Source of the DNA: CAVYXZ01 sp965223835
GTDB lineage: Bacteria; Chloroflexota; Anaerolineae; Aggregatilineales; Phototrophicaceae
DNA length: 64,000 nucleotides
Direction: 5' to 3'
NCBI GenBank assembly: GCA_965223835.1
Contig: CBDCXQ010000001.1
Location: forward strand, 3,162,001-3,226,000
A program made the position numbers and the translations under genes. The notes beneath the pieces were generated by a model. That model saw only the letters and a program-made list of their open reading frames with translations. It was not told where the DNA came from and searched no databases. Position 1 is the first letter of the stretch, and each line of letters starts with the position of its first letter. Shown here piece by piece: positions 43,934 to 52,984 of this stretch.

Positions 43934-44171
43934 ATGCCAGACCAACTTGTCGGAGTTCCTGGATGAGTTGGTCCAATTCATCGTTTGTTAATCCGGCTCG
44001 CAACCGCAAAATCGACTTCTTAAGATAGGCTTGCCGCCTCTGCTTTTGTGCCCCTGACAATCTATCATCCGGCATATACTGACGCACTGCAACCAACAGA
44101 CGATCCAGTTGTTCTAATTGTTCAATCGTGAGTTCATCCAGTGCTTCGACCAGGTTTTCTACATCGCTCAT
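43923..44171 (-). CDS. Small helical protein of unknown function
   Basis: The 82-residue product is entirely helical and charged: LVEALDELTIEQLEQLDRLLVAV, a short basic stretch and TNDELDQLIQELRQVGLAF. It has no family I recognise and no membrane segment. It is convergent with the pseudouridine synthase with 11 bases of overlap, and no neighbour suggests a function. Confidence 0.45.
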   Translation of the reverse strand: MSDVENLVEALDELTIEQLEQLDRLLVAVRQYMPDDRLSGAQKQRRQAYLKKSILRLRAGLTNDELDQLIQELRQVGLAFRD

Positions 44172-44483
44172 CGGCCATGCCCTATTTAATCCTGCTACAG
44201 ATTCCAGTTTAGCATGACATAAGGTGCTGAAGCGTAATCATTTCCGAAATCTCTCAATTGCACATGATTCATAGCTTCCAACGCCCATATTCCCGGCAAC
44301 AACATCGCTCAACATTGGTGTCACAACGCATAAGGCATACTTTAAAGGTGAATTTAGCTGCCATTGTCGTAACCGCATTCGAATAAAAGTCTAACCGATT
44401 TACATGATACCTGGACTTGCGGCGCTGACACGCATGTTCGATAATAAAAGCAGCGAAAGCCAGCCAACATCACAAGGTTATCC
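44172..44483. other. Intergenic region with a promoter for the lipoprotein gene
   Basis: This 312-base stretch has no supported gene. Near its right end lies the promoter at 44417-44445. Its left part may hold the promoter of the minus-strand gene at 43923, but nothing clear was seen. Confidence 0.5.
44417..44445 (+). promoter_or_regulatory. Promoter of the Ig-lipoprotein / deoxynucleoside kinase unit
   Basis: TTGCGG (44417-44422) and GATAAT (44440-44445) are 17 bases apart, 38 bases before the lipoprotein start. Confidence 0.55.
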
Positions 44484-45191
44484 ATGCGTCTGTTTGTCGC
44501 GCTGTTCAGCATTCTCGCGCTGGCCGGTTGTCGTTCCGGCTCCATTGCATCGCCCGCACCCGCTGCGCCACAACTATTGGGCATGGTTACGATTAATACC
44601 CCGGCAAGTGGTGCGTTGATCTATGCAGAAGTGCTACAGATTGCTGGCACCGCCACTGGCCTGCCTGCTAATCAGTTTTTGCTCACACTTGTTGGACCTG
44701 ATGAAGTCGAACTGGCACGCAGCATTATTAGCGTGAATGAAGGCCGCTGGCAGGTTGAACTGCCACACACTTATCAAGACGTGCCCATCGAAGTCGCGAT
44801 TACAGCAAAATCACCTGACCCCAACATCTCGACCCCGTATGCCGTTGGGTTGATCGCGCTGGGCGGTCTGGATTATCGGCCTGAAGGTACTTACGGCTAC
44901 ATCACATTTCCACCAGCAGGCAGCTCAGTGGGCGGTGATTCGGTTCAAGTAGAAGGTCTGGCTTCAGGACTCCCTGATAACCGTCTCGCGGTGCGCTTAC
45001 GCGACACGGACCTGCAAATAATTAACGAACAGATCGTCAGCATATACAATCCTTATTTTGTTGATGAAATGCCCTGGACAGCTGAAGTTGCCACCAACAA
45101 TTATACTGGACCAGCTAGCCTCGAGATATTGCAAGACAACGACACGATACTATCATCAATTACCCTGAATTTGGAAACTGCCGCCGGTTAA
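44484..45191 (+). CDS. Lipoprotein with two Ig-like (Gmad2-type) domains
   Basis: The 235-residue protein has a signal ending in the lipobox ALAGC. Two related domains follow, about residues 32-128 and 135-230, with INTPASGALIYAEVLQIAGTATGLPANQF and ITFPPAGSSVGGDSVQVEGLASGLPDN. The shared S-x-x-x-G-x-A-x-G-L-P-x-N pattern resembles Gmad2-type immunoglobulin-like domains. It would be exposed on the membrane. It is followed by the deoxynucleoside kinase after 13 bases with TAGGAG as ribosome site. Confidence 0.78.
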   Translation: MRLFVALFSILALAGCRSGSIASPAPAAPQLLGMVTINTPASGALIYAEVLQIAGTATGLPANQFLLTLVGPDEVELARSIISVNEGRWQVELPHTYQDVPIEVAITAKSPDPNISTPYAVGLIALGGLDYRPEGTYGYITFPPAGSSVGGDSVQVEGLASGLPDNRLAVRLRDTDLQIINEQIVSIYNPYFVDEMPWTAEVATNNYTGPASLEILQDNDTILSSITLNLETAAG

Positions 45192-45204
45192 TAGGAGAAA
45201 ACGG

Positions 45205-45831
45205 ATGCAAAAACACTTCATCGCCATCGCAGGCAACATTGGCGCAGGCAAAAGCACACTCACCGGCAAACTGGCTGAGAGCTTTGGCTGGGAGCCGTTT
45301 TACGAAGCTAATACTGAAAACCCCTATCTAGCGGATTTCTATGAAGACATGCGCGGTTGGAGCTTTCATTCCCAGGTTTTCTTCCTGGGCAAACGCCTGG
45401 AGCACCATCGCCAACTACTTGAACATCCCGGCAGCGTCGTGCAGGATCGCACCGTATATGAAGATGCCGAGATCTTCGCACGCAATCTTTACCAGCAGGG
45501 TAATATGTCCGACCGTGATTACGATGCCTACCGCCGTTTATTCCTATCAGTAAGCGCCTTTCTGCCACCGCCAGATCTCATCATCTATCTGCAGGCCAGT
45601 GTCAACACGCTGTTGCAACACATCGACCGCCGTGGTCGGGATTATGAGCGTAATATTGACCCAATGTATATTCATCAACTCAACAAGTTGTATGACGAAT
45701 GGATCGATGATTGGACGGCCTGTCCAGTGTTGCGCATAAAGATGGATACAACTGATTTCTGCAACGACCCAACTGACCTGAAACAAATCCGCCAGCAGGT
45801 CGAAAATGAGATAAAAGTAAACATTATATAA
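45205..45831 (+). CDS. Deoxynucleoside kinase
   Basis: The 208-residue enzyme has the P-loop AIAGNIGAGKSTLTGKLAESF, EANTENPYLADFYEDM, the DR-T sequence in VVQDRTVYEDAEIFA and DRRGRDYERNI near the lid, as in dAK/dGK-type deoxynucleoside kinases. It phosphorylates salvaged deoxynucleosides with ATP in the cytosol. AGGAG lies 8 bases upstream of ATG. Confidence 0.9.
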   Translation: MQKHFIAIAGNIGAGKSTLTGKLAESFGWEPFYEANTENPYLADFYEDMRGWSFHSQVFFLGKRLEHHRQLLEHPGSVVQDRTVYEDAEIFARNLYQQGNMSDRDYDAYRRLFLSVSAFLPPPDLIIYLQASVNTLLQHIDRRGRDYERNIDPMYIHQLNKLYDEWIDDWTACPVLRIKMDTTDFCNDPTDLKQIRQQVENEIKVNII

Positions 45832-45878
45832 CAATGCCCAAATCGCTGTGGACAGACCCACATTTTGCGTGATAGAAT

Positions 45879-45908
45879 TTGTACAGTCTAATTCATCTTA
45901 TTCATTAT
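45879..45908 (+). promoter_or_regulatory. Promoter overlapping the GntR operator
   Basis: TTGTAC (45879-45884) and CATTAT (45903-45908) are 18 bases apart. The -10 region is within the long palindrome. Confidence 0.35.
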
Positions 45909-45919
45909 ATGATTAAGAT
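45895..45919. promoter_or_regulatory. 25-bp palindromic operator before the GntR/FadR gene
   Basis: ATCTTATTCAT and ATGATTAAGAT (11 bases each) face each other across TAT, with one mismatch. Position overlapping the -10 box and upstream of a FadR-type regulator favour autoregulation. Confidence 0.55.
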
Positions 45920-45946
45920 AAGTTACGGATAGCAAAGTCATTTTCC

Positions 45947-46657
45947 ATGCCGCAAATTGATCTCAATTCTGAGCTACTCAATTTCATAATCGAGCAAGAT
46001 TTTGCGCCGGGTGACCGTTTGCCAACCATAGCTGAACTCCAGAAGGAAGATTTACTGGGCCTCAGCACAGGCAAAATCCGTGAACAACTCGAAGTCGCAC
46101 GTTCGCTGGGATTACTTGAAGTCCGGTCTCGTACTGGGATGCGCCTGCAAGATTATGATTTTGCGCCGGCGGTGCGCCTCAGCCTCTTCTTTGCGCTGGC
46201 CCAGGATCTCGGCAACTTTGAACTCTTTAGCCAGCTACGCACCCATGTTGAAATCGCCTTCTGGCATGAAGCCTGTGCCCGTCTGACAACTGATGATACG
46301 AATGCGATGAAGGCATGTATCGACCAGGCCCAGCATAAGCTCAATGATGAATGGATCGAAATCCCAAATCAGGAGCATCGCGACTTTCATTTACGTATCT
46401 TCCGCCATCTTGAGAATCCATTTGTCCTGGGCATTCTAGAAGCCTATTGGGATGCATACGCCGCAGTCGAACTGAATCGTTATGCTGACTATGATTATTT
46501 ACAGCAGGTCTGGCAATATCACGAACATATCTTGAACGCCATCTGTAAGGGCGATTTCGACGCCGCTCAACAGGCCTTCATCCAACACACAAAACTGCTG
46601 CGCCATCAACCCCGGATGCGCGTCCTCGAAAAAACTGCTCATAAAGGAGATCTATAA
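45947..46657 (+). CDS. GntR family regulator, FadR/FCD subfamily
   Basis: The 236-residue protein has a short winged helix (NSELLNFIIEQDFAPGDRLPTIAELQ, then GKIREQLEVARSLGLLEVRSRTGMRL) and an all-helical FCD domain (about residues 80-225) with FHLRIFRHLENPFVLGILEAYWDAY and the metal or ligand histidine in VWQYHEHILNAI. Such proteins sense an organic acid or acyl-CoA. It lies directly upstream of korA, so it may control the 2-oxoacid oxidoreductase. Confidence 0.88.
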   Translation: MPQIDLNSELLNFIIEQDFAPGDRLPTIAELQKEDLLGLSTGKIREQLEVARSLGLLEVRSRTGMRLQDYDFAPAVRLSLFFALAQDLGNFELFSQLRTHVEIAFWHEACARLTTDDTNAMKACIDQAQHKLNDEWIEIPNQEHRDFHLRIFRHLENPFVLGILEAYWDAYAAVELNRYADYDYLQQVWQYHEHILNAICKGDFDAAQQAFIQHTKLLRHQPRMRVLEKTAHKGDL

Positions 46658-46720
46658 CTTGTACGCCCCATTCACCTGCTATTTGAGAAAGGAGTATGCG
46701 CGAAACTGCGCGTAGCTACG

Positions 46721-48562
46721 ATGACAGTTGCCAAAATCCAGGGGGACACTCAACCCCAAATCGAAACCGACCAGCAGGTGAACGACTTTGCCTTTATGGT
46801 CGCAACCAAGAACGGCTCCGGCAGCCAGACCTCCAACAATGTATTGGTTCGGTCGCTGTTTAAGATGGGCATTCCGGTTAATGGCAAGAACCTTTTTCCA
46901 TCGAACATCAAAGGCTTGCCCACCTGGTATACCATTCGTGTCAGCAAGGATGGCTACACCGCCCGCCGCGACACCACCGAGATCGCCATTGCCATGAACG
47001 AATTAACAGCGGCAGAGGATATTGATAATTTGCCGCCAGGTGGCGTGTGCATCCTACCGGAGGAATGGAAATGGGGTCAAAGCCGCGATGACATTGTTTA
47101 TTATGAAATCCCGGTCAAAGCGACAATTAAACAATTCAAAATCCCCAGCGAACGCCGTGAACAGGTCGGTAACATGGTGTACGTAGGTGCTGTCGCCCAG
47201 TTGTTTGATATTCCGCTGGAATACCTGCACGATGCCCTGATGGACAATTTTAAGGGCAAGGAAAAGCCAGTGCAGATGAATTATGAAATTATCGAAACCG
47301 CTTATCACTGGACTGCCGAAAATCTGGAGAAACGCGACCCCTATCGTTTTGCGCCGATGAATATGACTGAAGGCAAAATCATGATCACCGGCAATGAGGC
47401 CGGGGCACTCGGCGCCATATTTGGTGGGTTGACGGTCGCCGCCTGGTATCCGATTACACCATCCACCAGCTTGATTGATGGTGTGCTCAGCTTTAAACAC
47501 CTTCGCCAGGATCCCGACTCCGGCAAAGAAACTGTCGCCGTCATTCAAGCCGAGGATGAAATCGCCGCGATTGGTATGATTGTTGGTGCCGGATGGGCCG
47601 GTGCACGGGCCATGACTGCTACCAGCGGCCCTGGCATCAGTCTTATGGCTGAATTTGCGGGTCTTGCCTACTTTGCAGAAATCCCCATTGTTATCTGGGA
47701 TATTACCCGCATGGGACCCAGCACGGGTCTGCCAACTCGTACCAGCCAGGGCGATATTCTGTTTGCCTATTTCCTCGGTCACGGTGACAGCCGCCAGGTT
47801 ATTCTCCTGCCAAGCGATCCAACTGAATGCTTCGAAATGGGCTGGCAGGCATTCGACATTGCCGATGAATTACAGACACCGGTGTTTGTGCTCAGCGATC
47901 TGGATATTGGCATGAACAATTGGATGGCTGACCCATTCACCTATCCTGATAAGCCGATAAATCAGGGCAAGGTGTTGGACAAGACTGCGCTGGAAGAATT
48001 CTTCGCTGAGCATGGTGAATGGGGGCGCTATAAAGACTACGATGGTGACGGTATTGGCTACCGCACCCTGCCCGGAACCGATCATCCGCGGGCAGCCTAT
48101 TTCACACGGGGCACCGGCCATAATGAAATGGCAGTCTACAGCGAACGCAGCGATGACTGGCTGCAAAACATGCAGCGGCTTCAGCACAAATTTGAAACCG
48201 CGAAAGATCACATACCCGGAGCCATTGTCGAATACGACCCCAATACGACGATTGGTATCATTAGTTATGGTTCCAATGACCCGGCTATCCAGGAAGCGCG
48301 TGATCGCTTGCGCGCTGACGAGGTTGAGACCAATTACCTGCGCATTCGCGCCCTACCTGTGCGTCAGGAGATCATTGATTTTGTTGCCAATCACGACCGG
48401 GTCTATGTCATTGAAAACAACTTCGATGGGCAAATGGCAAAATTGCTGCGAATGGAACTTCCTCTCAACACGACCCACCTGCAATCAATCACGCTGGGTG
48501 ATGGACTGCCCATGACCCCGCGGTTCGTACATGAAAGTATCTTGCACGAGGAGCGCAAGTAA
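46721..48562 (+). CDS. korA: 2-oxoglutarate:ferredoxin oxidoreductase, fused gamma-alpha subunit
   Basis: The 613-residue protein fuses the gamma domain (about residues 25-195; FMVATKNGSGSQTSNNVLVRSLFKMG, CILPEEWKWGQSRDDI) to the alpha subunit (about 215-600; GNEAGALGAIFGGLTVAAWYPITPS and ISLMAEFAGLAYFAEIPIVIWD, GPSTGLPTRTSQGDILFAYF). With korB it oxidatively decarboxylates 2-oxoacids to acyl-CoA with ferredoxin. AAAGGAG ends 26 bases before this ATG; a CTG at 46706 in frame is better spaced, so the true start is uncertain. Confidence 0.9.
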   Translation: MTVAKIQGDTQPQIETDQQVNDFAFMVATKNGSGSQTSNNVLVRSLFKMGIPVNGKNLFPSNIKGLPTWYTIRVSKDGYTARRDTTEIAIAMNELTAAEDIDNLPPGGVCILPEEWKWGQSRDDIVYYEIPVKATIKQFKIPSERREQVGNMVYVGAVAQLFDIPLEYLHDALMDNFKGKEKPVQMNYEIIETAYHWTAENLEKRDPYRFAPMNMTEGKIMITGNEAGALGAIFGGLTVAAWYPITPSTSLIDGVLSFKHLRQDPDSGKETVAVIQAEDEIAAIGMIVGAGWAGARAMTATSGPGISLMAEFAGLAYFAEIPIVIWDITRMGPSTGLPTRTSQGDILFAYFLGHGDSRQVILLPSDPTECFEMGWQAFDIADELQTPVFVLSDLDIGMNNWMADPFTYPDKPINQGKVLDKTALEEFFAEHGEWGRYKDYDGDGIGYRTLPGTDHPRAAYFTRGTGHNEMAVYSERSDDWLQNMQRLQHKFETAKDHIPGAIVEYDPNTTIGIISYGSNDPAIQEARDRLRADEVETNYLRIRALPVRQEIIDFVANHDRVYVIENNFDGQMAKLLRMELPLNTTHLQSITLGDGLPMTPRFVHESILHEERK

Positions 48563-48564
48563 CG

Positions 48565-49602
48565 ATGGCGAAAACCAACGTACTCGGACTGGAACGCAAC
48601 GATTATAAAGGTGGCAAAAGCACGCTCTGCCCTGGTTGCGGCCATGATTCAATTTCAAATCAAATCATCAGTATTGCCTACGAAATTGGCCTGGAACAGC
48701 ACAACGTTATCAAAATGAGTGGTATTGGCTGCTCCAGCAAAACCCCGGCTTATTTTCTCGGACGGTCCCACGCTTTCAACGCTATTCATGGCCGGATGCC
48801 GTCCGTCGTCACCGGCGCCAATCTGGCAAATACCAGCCTAACCGCCATTGCTGTTAGTGGTGACGGCGACAGCGGCAGCATTGGCCTGGGCCAATTCAAA
48901 CATCTGGTACGCCGCAATGTACCAATGGTGTATATCATTGAAAATAACGGCGTCTATGGCTTGACCAAGGGCCAGTTCTCCGCTACTGCTGACGAGGGCC
49001 AAATCCTTAAATACTACGGCAAAAATGAACTACCAGCGATTGACCTGGCACTCGAAGCGATTGTGGGCGATTGTACCTTTGTAGCACGCAGTTTCTCCGG
49101 TGATCCCAGCCAGGTGCAAACGCTCCTGAAAGCAGCACTCGCTCATAAGGGCACTGCCGTGTTGGACATTATCAGCCCCTGCGTGACCTTCAATAATGCA
49201 CCTTCATCGTCCAAGAGCTATCCATATGGGAAAGAACATGCCGAAGCATTGCACGAAATGCAGCTATTGATGCCCGATTTCATCGAGGAAAAGAGCGAAA
49301 TCGCGGTGGATGGCTATGCCGATGGTGAGATCATTGATGTTGAAATGCATGACGGTTCGATTATTCGTCTGAAAAAGCTGGATGAAGATTATGACCCCCG
49401 CAATCGCAGCCAGGCAATCACCACGTTGGAAGATGCCCAGCGCGATCAGCTTTTCCTGACGGGGCTGCTGTACTACGAAGAGCCACGCATGACTCTTGCC
49501 GAAACGGTTGATTTAGTCGATACACCCCTGGCACACCTGCCTGAAGCTAAGTTACGACCCGCTAAATCCGCCCTGGATTCACTCATGCAGAGCCTGATGT
49601 AA
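48565..49602 (+). CDS. korB: 2-oxoglutarate:ferredoxin oxidoreductase, beta subunit
   Basis: The 345-residue protein carries the thiamine diphosphate motif GDGDSGSIGLGQFKHLVRRNVPMVYIIENNGVYGLT, the FeS cysteines in STLCPGCGHDSISNQI and GIGCSSKTPAYF, and KGTAVLDIISPCVTFNNA late in the sequence. It is the catalytic beta subunit and pairs with korA, 2 bases upstream. No separate delta (ferredoxin-like) gene is present, which is normal for KorAB. Confidence 0.95.
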   Translation: MAKTNVLGLERNDYKGGKSTLCPGCGHDSISNQIISIAYEIGLEQHNVIKMSGIGCSSKTPAYFLGRSHAFNAIHGRMPSVVTGANLANTSLTAIAVSGDGDSGSIGLGQFKHLVRRNVPMVYIIENNGVYGLTKGQFSATADEGQILKYYGKNELPAIDLALEAIVGDCTFVARSFSGDPSQVQTLLKAALAHKGTAVLDIISPCVTFNNAPSSSKSYPYGKEHAEALHEMQLLMPDFIEEKSEIAVDGYADGEIIDVEMHDGSIIRLKKLDEDYDPRNRSQAITTLEDAQRDQLFLTGLLYYEEPRMTLAETVDLVDTPLAHLPEAKLRPAKSALDSLMQSLM

Positions 49603-49630
49603 CGCTACTTGCAGATCTAAACTTTCTCCC

Positions 49631-49655
49631 TTACCCCCCAATAATTGGGGGGTAA
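49631..49655 (+). terminator. korAB terminator hairpin
   Basis: TTACCCCCCA and TGGGGGGTAA form a 10-bp stem (12 bases match including the loop margin) followed by ACTATTTT. It lies 28 bases after the korB stop. Confidence 0.6.
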
Positions 49656-49715
49656 ACTATTTTCCTACACCGCCTTCAGTTATCAATACGTTATAGATTG
49701 TTTAATGTGATAGCG

Positions 49716-49734
49716 ACCCCACAAATTTAGGGGT
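49716..49734. repeat. Small C4/G4 hairpin
   Basis: ACCCC and GGGGT flank the nine-base loop ACAAATTTA. It belongs to the same loose family as the neighbouring hairpins. Confidence 0.35.
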
Positions 49735-49741
49735 ATTTATT

Positions 49742-49776
49742 AGATTAAGCTAATTATATAATTTAACTTATCTAAA
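49742..49776. promoter_or_regulatory. Imperfect AT-rich palindrome resembling the GntR operator arms
   Basis: TAGATTAAG on the left and CTTATCTA on the right form an imperfect inverted repeat with a one-base slip. The arms share the TAAG/CTTA theme of the operator at 45895. Confidence 0.25.
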
Positions 49777-49814
49777 TCGAGTGACTAAGGGCGTACGACT
49801 TGTGATAAACAGCA

Positions 49815-49840
49815 CAAACCCCTCATTACTGGGGGGTTTG
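49815..49840. repeat. CAAACCCC/GGGGTTTG hairpin
   Basis: The arms of 8 bp are perfect around a ten-base loop. It stands upstream of the predicted promoter of the P-type ATPase. Confidence 0.5.
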
Positions 49841-49955
49841 CAGCAAAATTTTGGCTTGTTGGTAGATTCTTACCGGAGCCATTAAGATCGCAAATGTTTA
49901 ACGTGCAATGTCGCTCTATAATTTCAAGTATTAACCTGTGAATGAGGTTCTGTAA

Positions 49956-52919
49956 ATGTCAGAATTCTATAAGCTGAGTGTTGAGCAAACACTGGCTGAA
50001 TTAGAGTCTAAAATCGAGAGCGGCCTTGATGACCAGGAAGTCAGCAAACGTCAGGAAAAATATGGTCTAAATGTTTTACCAACTGATGAAGGTACGAACT
50101 GGGTGCAACTCATTCTGGGCCAGTTTACCGACCTGATGGTCATCATCCTCATTATTGCCGCCATCATCTCCTTCTTCCTTGGTGATGCCAAAGATGTCAT
50201 CGTTATCCTCGCTATCGTCATTTTGAACGCTGTGCTGGGTGTCTATCAAGAATTCCGGGCTGAACGAGCGCTAGCTGCTCTGAATGCCTTGCAAGTGCCG
50301 CTGGTTCGGGTACGCCGCAAAGGGGAAATTCGTCAGGTAAGTGCCGAACAACTGGTCCCCGGTGACATCGTGGTTCTGGGTGAAGGTGATCGCGTACCAG
50401 CTGATGGCCGACTGGTCGAATCCATCAATTTAAGGATTGAAGAAGCTGCCCTGACTGGTGAGTCTGTCCCCGTTGATAAGAAAATCGCCCAAATGGAAAC
50501 CGATGACACCGTAGCGGTCGCAGATCGCGTGAATATGGTTTACATGGGTACCGCCGTGAATTATGGGCGCGGTGAGTTCGTTGTGACGAGCACGGGCCTA
50601 CAAACCGAACTGGGCAATATCGCAGCCCTGCTGCTGCAAGTCGAACAGGGCATCACGCCCCTACAACGCCGTATCAACCGACTGGGGCAAATCCTGGCCG
50701 TTGGTGCTGGTGTTATCGTCGGCATCGTCTTTCTAGCCGGTCTGTTACGCGGCATCCCCGCCCAGGAAATGTTCCTGACAGCCATTAGTTTGGCCGTCGC
50801 CGCCGTACCTGAAGGACTGCCAGCGCTCATCACGATCAGTCTGTCATTGGGCGCAGGCCGCATGGTGCGTCGCAACGCCCTCATTAGACGCTTACCCGCG
50901 GTCGAAACGCTTGGCTCGGTCACCATTATTTGCTCCGATAAAACCGGCACCCTCACTAAAAATGAGATGACTGCCACCGAAATTATCTTGCCCCATCATA
51001 AGAACATTTCCATCACCGGCATCGGTTATACGCCTGAAGGCAATTTCCAGATTGATGATGAAACGCTCAATCCGGCAGACGCAGTAAACGGGCAAAAACC
51101 CGACCTCACCGTCAAACGAATTGTCCAGGTTATTGCGCTTTCGACCAATGCCCACCTTGAAGCTGCTGAGCAAGCGAATAGTATGAGTGTGGTGGGTGAC
51201 ACCACCGAAGGGGCCTTATTGGTCGCCGCCCAGAAAGTAGGTGTAACGCGCGAGTTGCTGGAAGCAGAGCATCTACCACGCGTTGGCGAACTACCGTTCA
51301 GCAGTGAACGCAAGGCGATGACCACCTTGCATGAGGTCAAAAGCGGGGAAGCCCAGGAGATTTTTGACAACACGCCATATATTTCCATTACCAAAGGTGC
51401 GCCCGACCAATTGGTCAACTGGGCAACCCATGAATCCGCCCCCGATGGTGCAATTGAACTTAGCACTGATCGCCGTCAGACCTGGCTTGATGAAATCGAC
51501 GAAATGGCGGGGGAAGGGTTGCGCGTACTGGGCATCGCCTATCGTCCGCTGGACTCGGTTCCAGCAGAAGTAACCCCCGAAATTGAACGTGGACTTTACC
51601 TGCTTGGCTTAGTTGGCATTCAGGACCCCGCCCGCCCCGAAGCGAAAGAATCCGTATTAACCGCACGGCAAGCTGGCATCCGCACCATTATGATAACGGG
51701 AGACCATGCGCGTACTGCCGAAGCGATTTCACGTGATTTGGGGATTCTGGACAACGACGAAGAAGCTATTACCGGCCAGGAACTTGACAAACTGAGCGAT
51801 AAACAATTACTCGAAGCCCTCAAACATACCTCAACTTTCGCCCGTGTTTCACCGCAGCACAAACTGCGGCTCGTACAAGTATTGCAAAGCAACAATGAAA
51901 CGGTCGCCATGACCGGCGATGGGGTCAATGATGCACCGGCACTGAAGCAGGCTGATATTGGCGTGGCAATGGGCATTACCGGCACGGATGTCAGTAAGGG
52001 CGCAGCGGAGATGGTATTGACGGACGATAACTTTGCCTCAATCGTCAACGCCATCGAAGAAGGCCGAGTCATTTACGACAATATTCGCAAGTTCATCAAA
52101 TACTTGCTGAGTTCAAATGTCGGCGAAATTCTGGTCATGTTTGTTGCGCTATTGATCGGCCTCAAGATTCCGCTCCTGGCAATCCAGATTTTATGGGTCA
52201 ATCTCGTCACTGACGGCCTCCCGGCAATTGCGTTGGGTTTTGAACCCGCTGAACCCGGTGTCATGAAGCGCAAGCCACGCCCACGCGACGAAAGTATTTT
52301 AGCGGGCGGTACGGGTCGCCACATTATCTGGGTCGGCATCCTGATCGCCGCGCTCACGTTAGGCGGCTATGTCTGGGGATACACATCACACGGCATGGAA
52401 CCCTTCAACCCGACGCTCGGCATCGAAAATTTCAGCCAGGCGCAACTGCTTGAGTTAGTCGGTGAAGAAAACACCCCCGACGCCTGGGATGCACTGACGC
52501 CCGATGAGCGTATTGAGCAATATCTGACTAATGAAGAAGGCGCTTTCCTCGAAGGTGGGGAAGGCGAGGGCATACTTGTCGAAGCGCAAAAAATTCCCCG
52601 TACAATTGCCTTTACCGTGCTGGCGATGACCCAGATGTTCGAAGTCATGGCTATTCACGCTGGCGACAAAGCCTCATTCTTCCGCGTGTGGTTCAAGAAC
52701 AATTCACTGTTGTTCTGGGCAGTGGTATCGACGACAATCCTGCAAGTCCTCGTCGTTTATATGCCCTTCTTCCAGAACACCTTTGAAACAGCTGCGCTGA
52801 CGGCCACAGAGTTCATCGTGTCGGTGGTATTGGCTGGGGTTGTACTCATCGCGGTGGAAATTGAGAAAATCATATTCGGTGGGGAACAAGATAAGCAAAT
52901 AGTTGAAGTAGCAGCTTAA
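49956..52919 (+). CDS. P-type Ca2+-transporting ATPase (type IIA-like)
   Basis: The 987-residue pump has the A domain TGES (ALTGESVPVDKK), the phosphorylation motif ICSDKTGTLTKNEMTAT, and TGDGVNDAPALKQADIG. M4 contains AVAAVPEGLPALITI and M5-M6 contain LLSSNVGEILVMF and NLVTDGLPAIALGF, the Ca2+-binding pattern of SERCA/PMR1-like pumps. An acidic insert (about residues 810-870) lies between late helices. It exports Ca2+ (or Mn2+) from the cytosol. It stands alone and is closed by a bidirectional terminator. Confidence 0.93.
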   Translation: MSEFYKLSVEQTLAELESKIESGLDDQEVSKRQEKYGLNVLPTDEGTNWVQLILGQFTDLMVIILIIAAIISFFLGDAKDVIVILAIVILNAVLGVYQEFRAERALAALNALQVPLVRVRRKGEIRQVSAEQLVPGDIVVLGEGDRVPADGRLVESINLRIEEAALTGESVPVDKKIAQMETDDTVAVADRVNMVYMGTAVNYGRGEFVVTSTGLQTELGNIAALLLQVEQGITPLQRRINRLGQILAVGAGVIVGIVFLAGLLRGIPAQEMFLTAISLAVAAVPEGLPALITISLSLGAGRMVRRNALIRRLPAVETLGSVTIICSDKTGTLTKNEMTATEIILPHHKNISITGIGYTPEGNFQIDDETLNPADAVNGQKPDLTVKRIVQVIALSTNAHLEAAEQANSMSVVGDTTEGALLVAAQKVGVTRELLEAEHLPRVGELPFSSERKAMTTLHEVKSGEAQEIFDNTPYISITKGAPDQLVNWATHESAPDGAIELSTDRRQTWLDEIDEMAGEGLRVLGIAYRPLDSVPAEVTPEIERGLYLLGLVGIQDPARPEAKESVLTARQAGIRTIMITGDHARTAEAISRDLGILDNDEEAITGQELDKLSDKQLLEALKHTSTFARVSPQHKLRLVQVLQSNNETVAMTGDGVNDAPALKQADIGVAMGITGTDVSKGAAEMVLTDDNFASIVNAIEEGRVIYDNIRKFIKYLLSSNVGEILVMFVALLIGLKIPLLAIQILWVNLVTDGLPAIALGFEPAEPGVMKRKPRPRDESILAGGTGRHIIWVGILIAALTLGGYVWGYTSHGMEPFNPTLGIENFSQAQLLELVGEENTPDAWDALTPDERIEQYLTNEEGAFLEGGEGEGILVEAQKIPRTIAFTVLAMTQMFEVMAIHAGDKASFFRVWFKNNSLLFWAVVSTTILQVLVVYMPFFQNTFETAALTATEFIVSVVLAGVVLIAVEIEKIIFGGEQDKQIVEVAA

Positions 52920-52927
52920 ATCCAATT

Positions 52928-52958
52928 AAAACGGCGACCTACTCAAGTCGCCGTTTTT
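52928..52958. terminator. Bidirectional intrinsic terminator
   Basis: AAAACGGCGAC and GTCGCCGTTTT form an 11-bp stem with an eight-base loop, followed by T on the plus strand and, read from the other side, also by T. It ends the Ca2+ pump gene and the convergent nusB-sat operon. Confidence 0.8.
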
Positions 52959-52984
52959 GTTTGCTTTACACCAGTGATTATCGT

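Larger units (their letters stand above)
49603..49955. other. Hairpin-rich spacer between korB and the Ca2+ pump
   Basis: This 353-base AT-rich region holds no gene. It carries three C4-6/G4-6 hairpins (49631-49655, 49716-49734, 49815-49840), an imperfect palindrome at 49742-49776 and TATAAT at 49917-49922, 34 bases before the pump gene, as a probable -10 box. Confidence 0.65.

Noticed and set aside
44354..44584. 76-codon minus-strand frame
   Set aside because: It covers the promoter and signal-peptide codons of the lipoprotein at 44484 and has no family features.
47054..47782. 242-codon minus-strand frame
   Set aside because: It lies opposite korA, whose gamma and alpha motifs are unmistakable.
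52928..52958. Attachment site between convergent genes
   Set aside because: The T-runs on both sides and the GC stem are explained by a bidirectional terminator.
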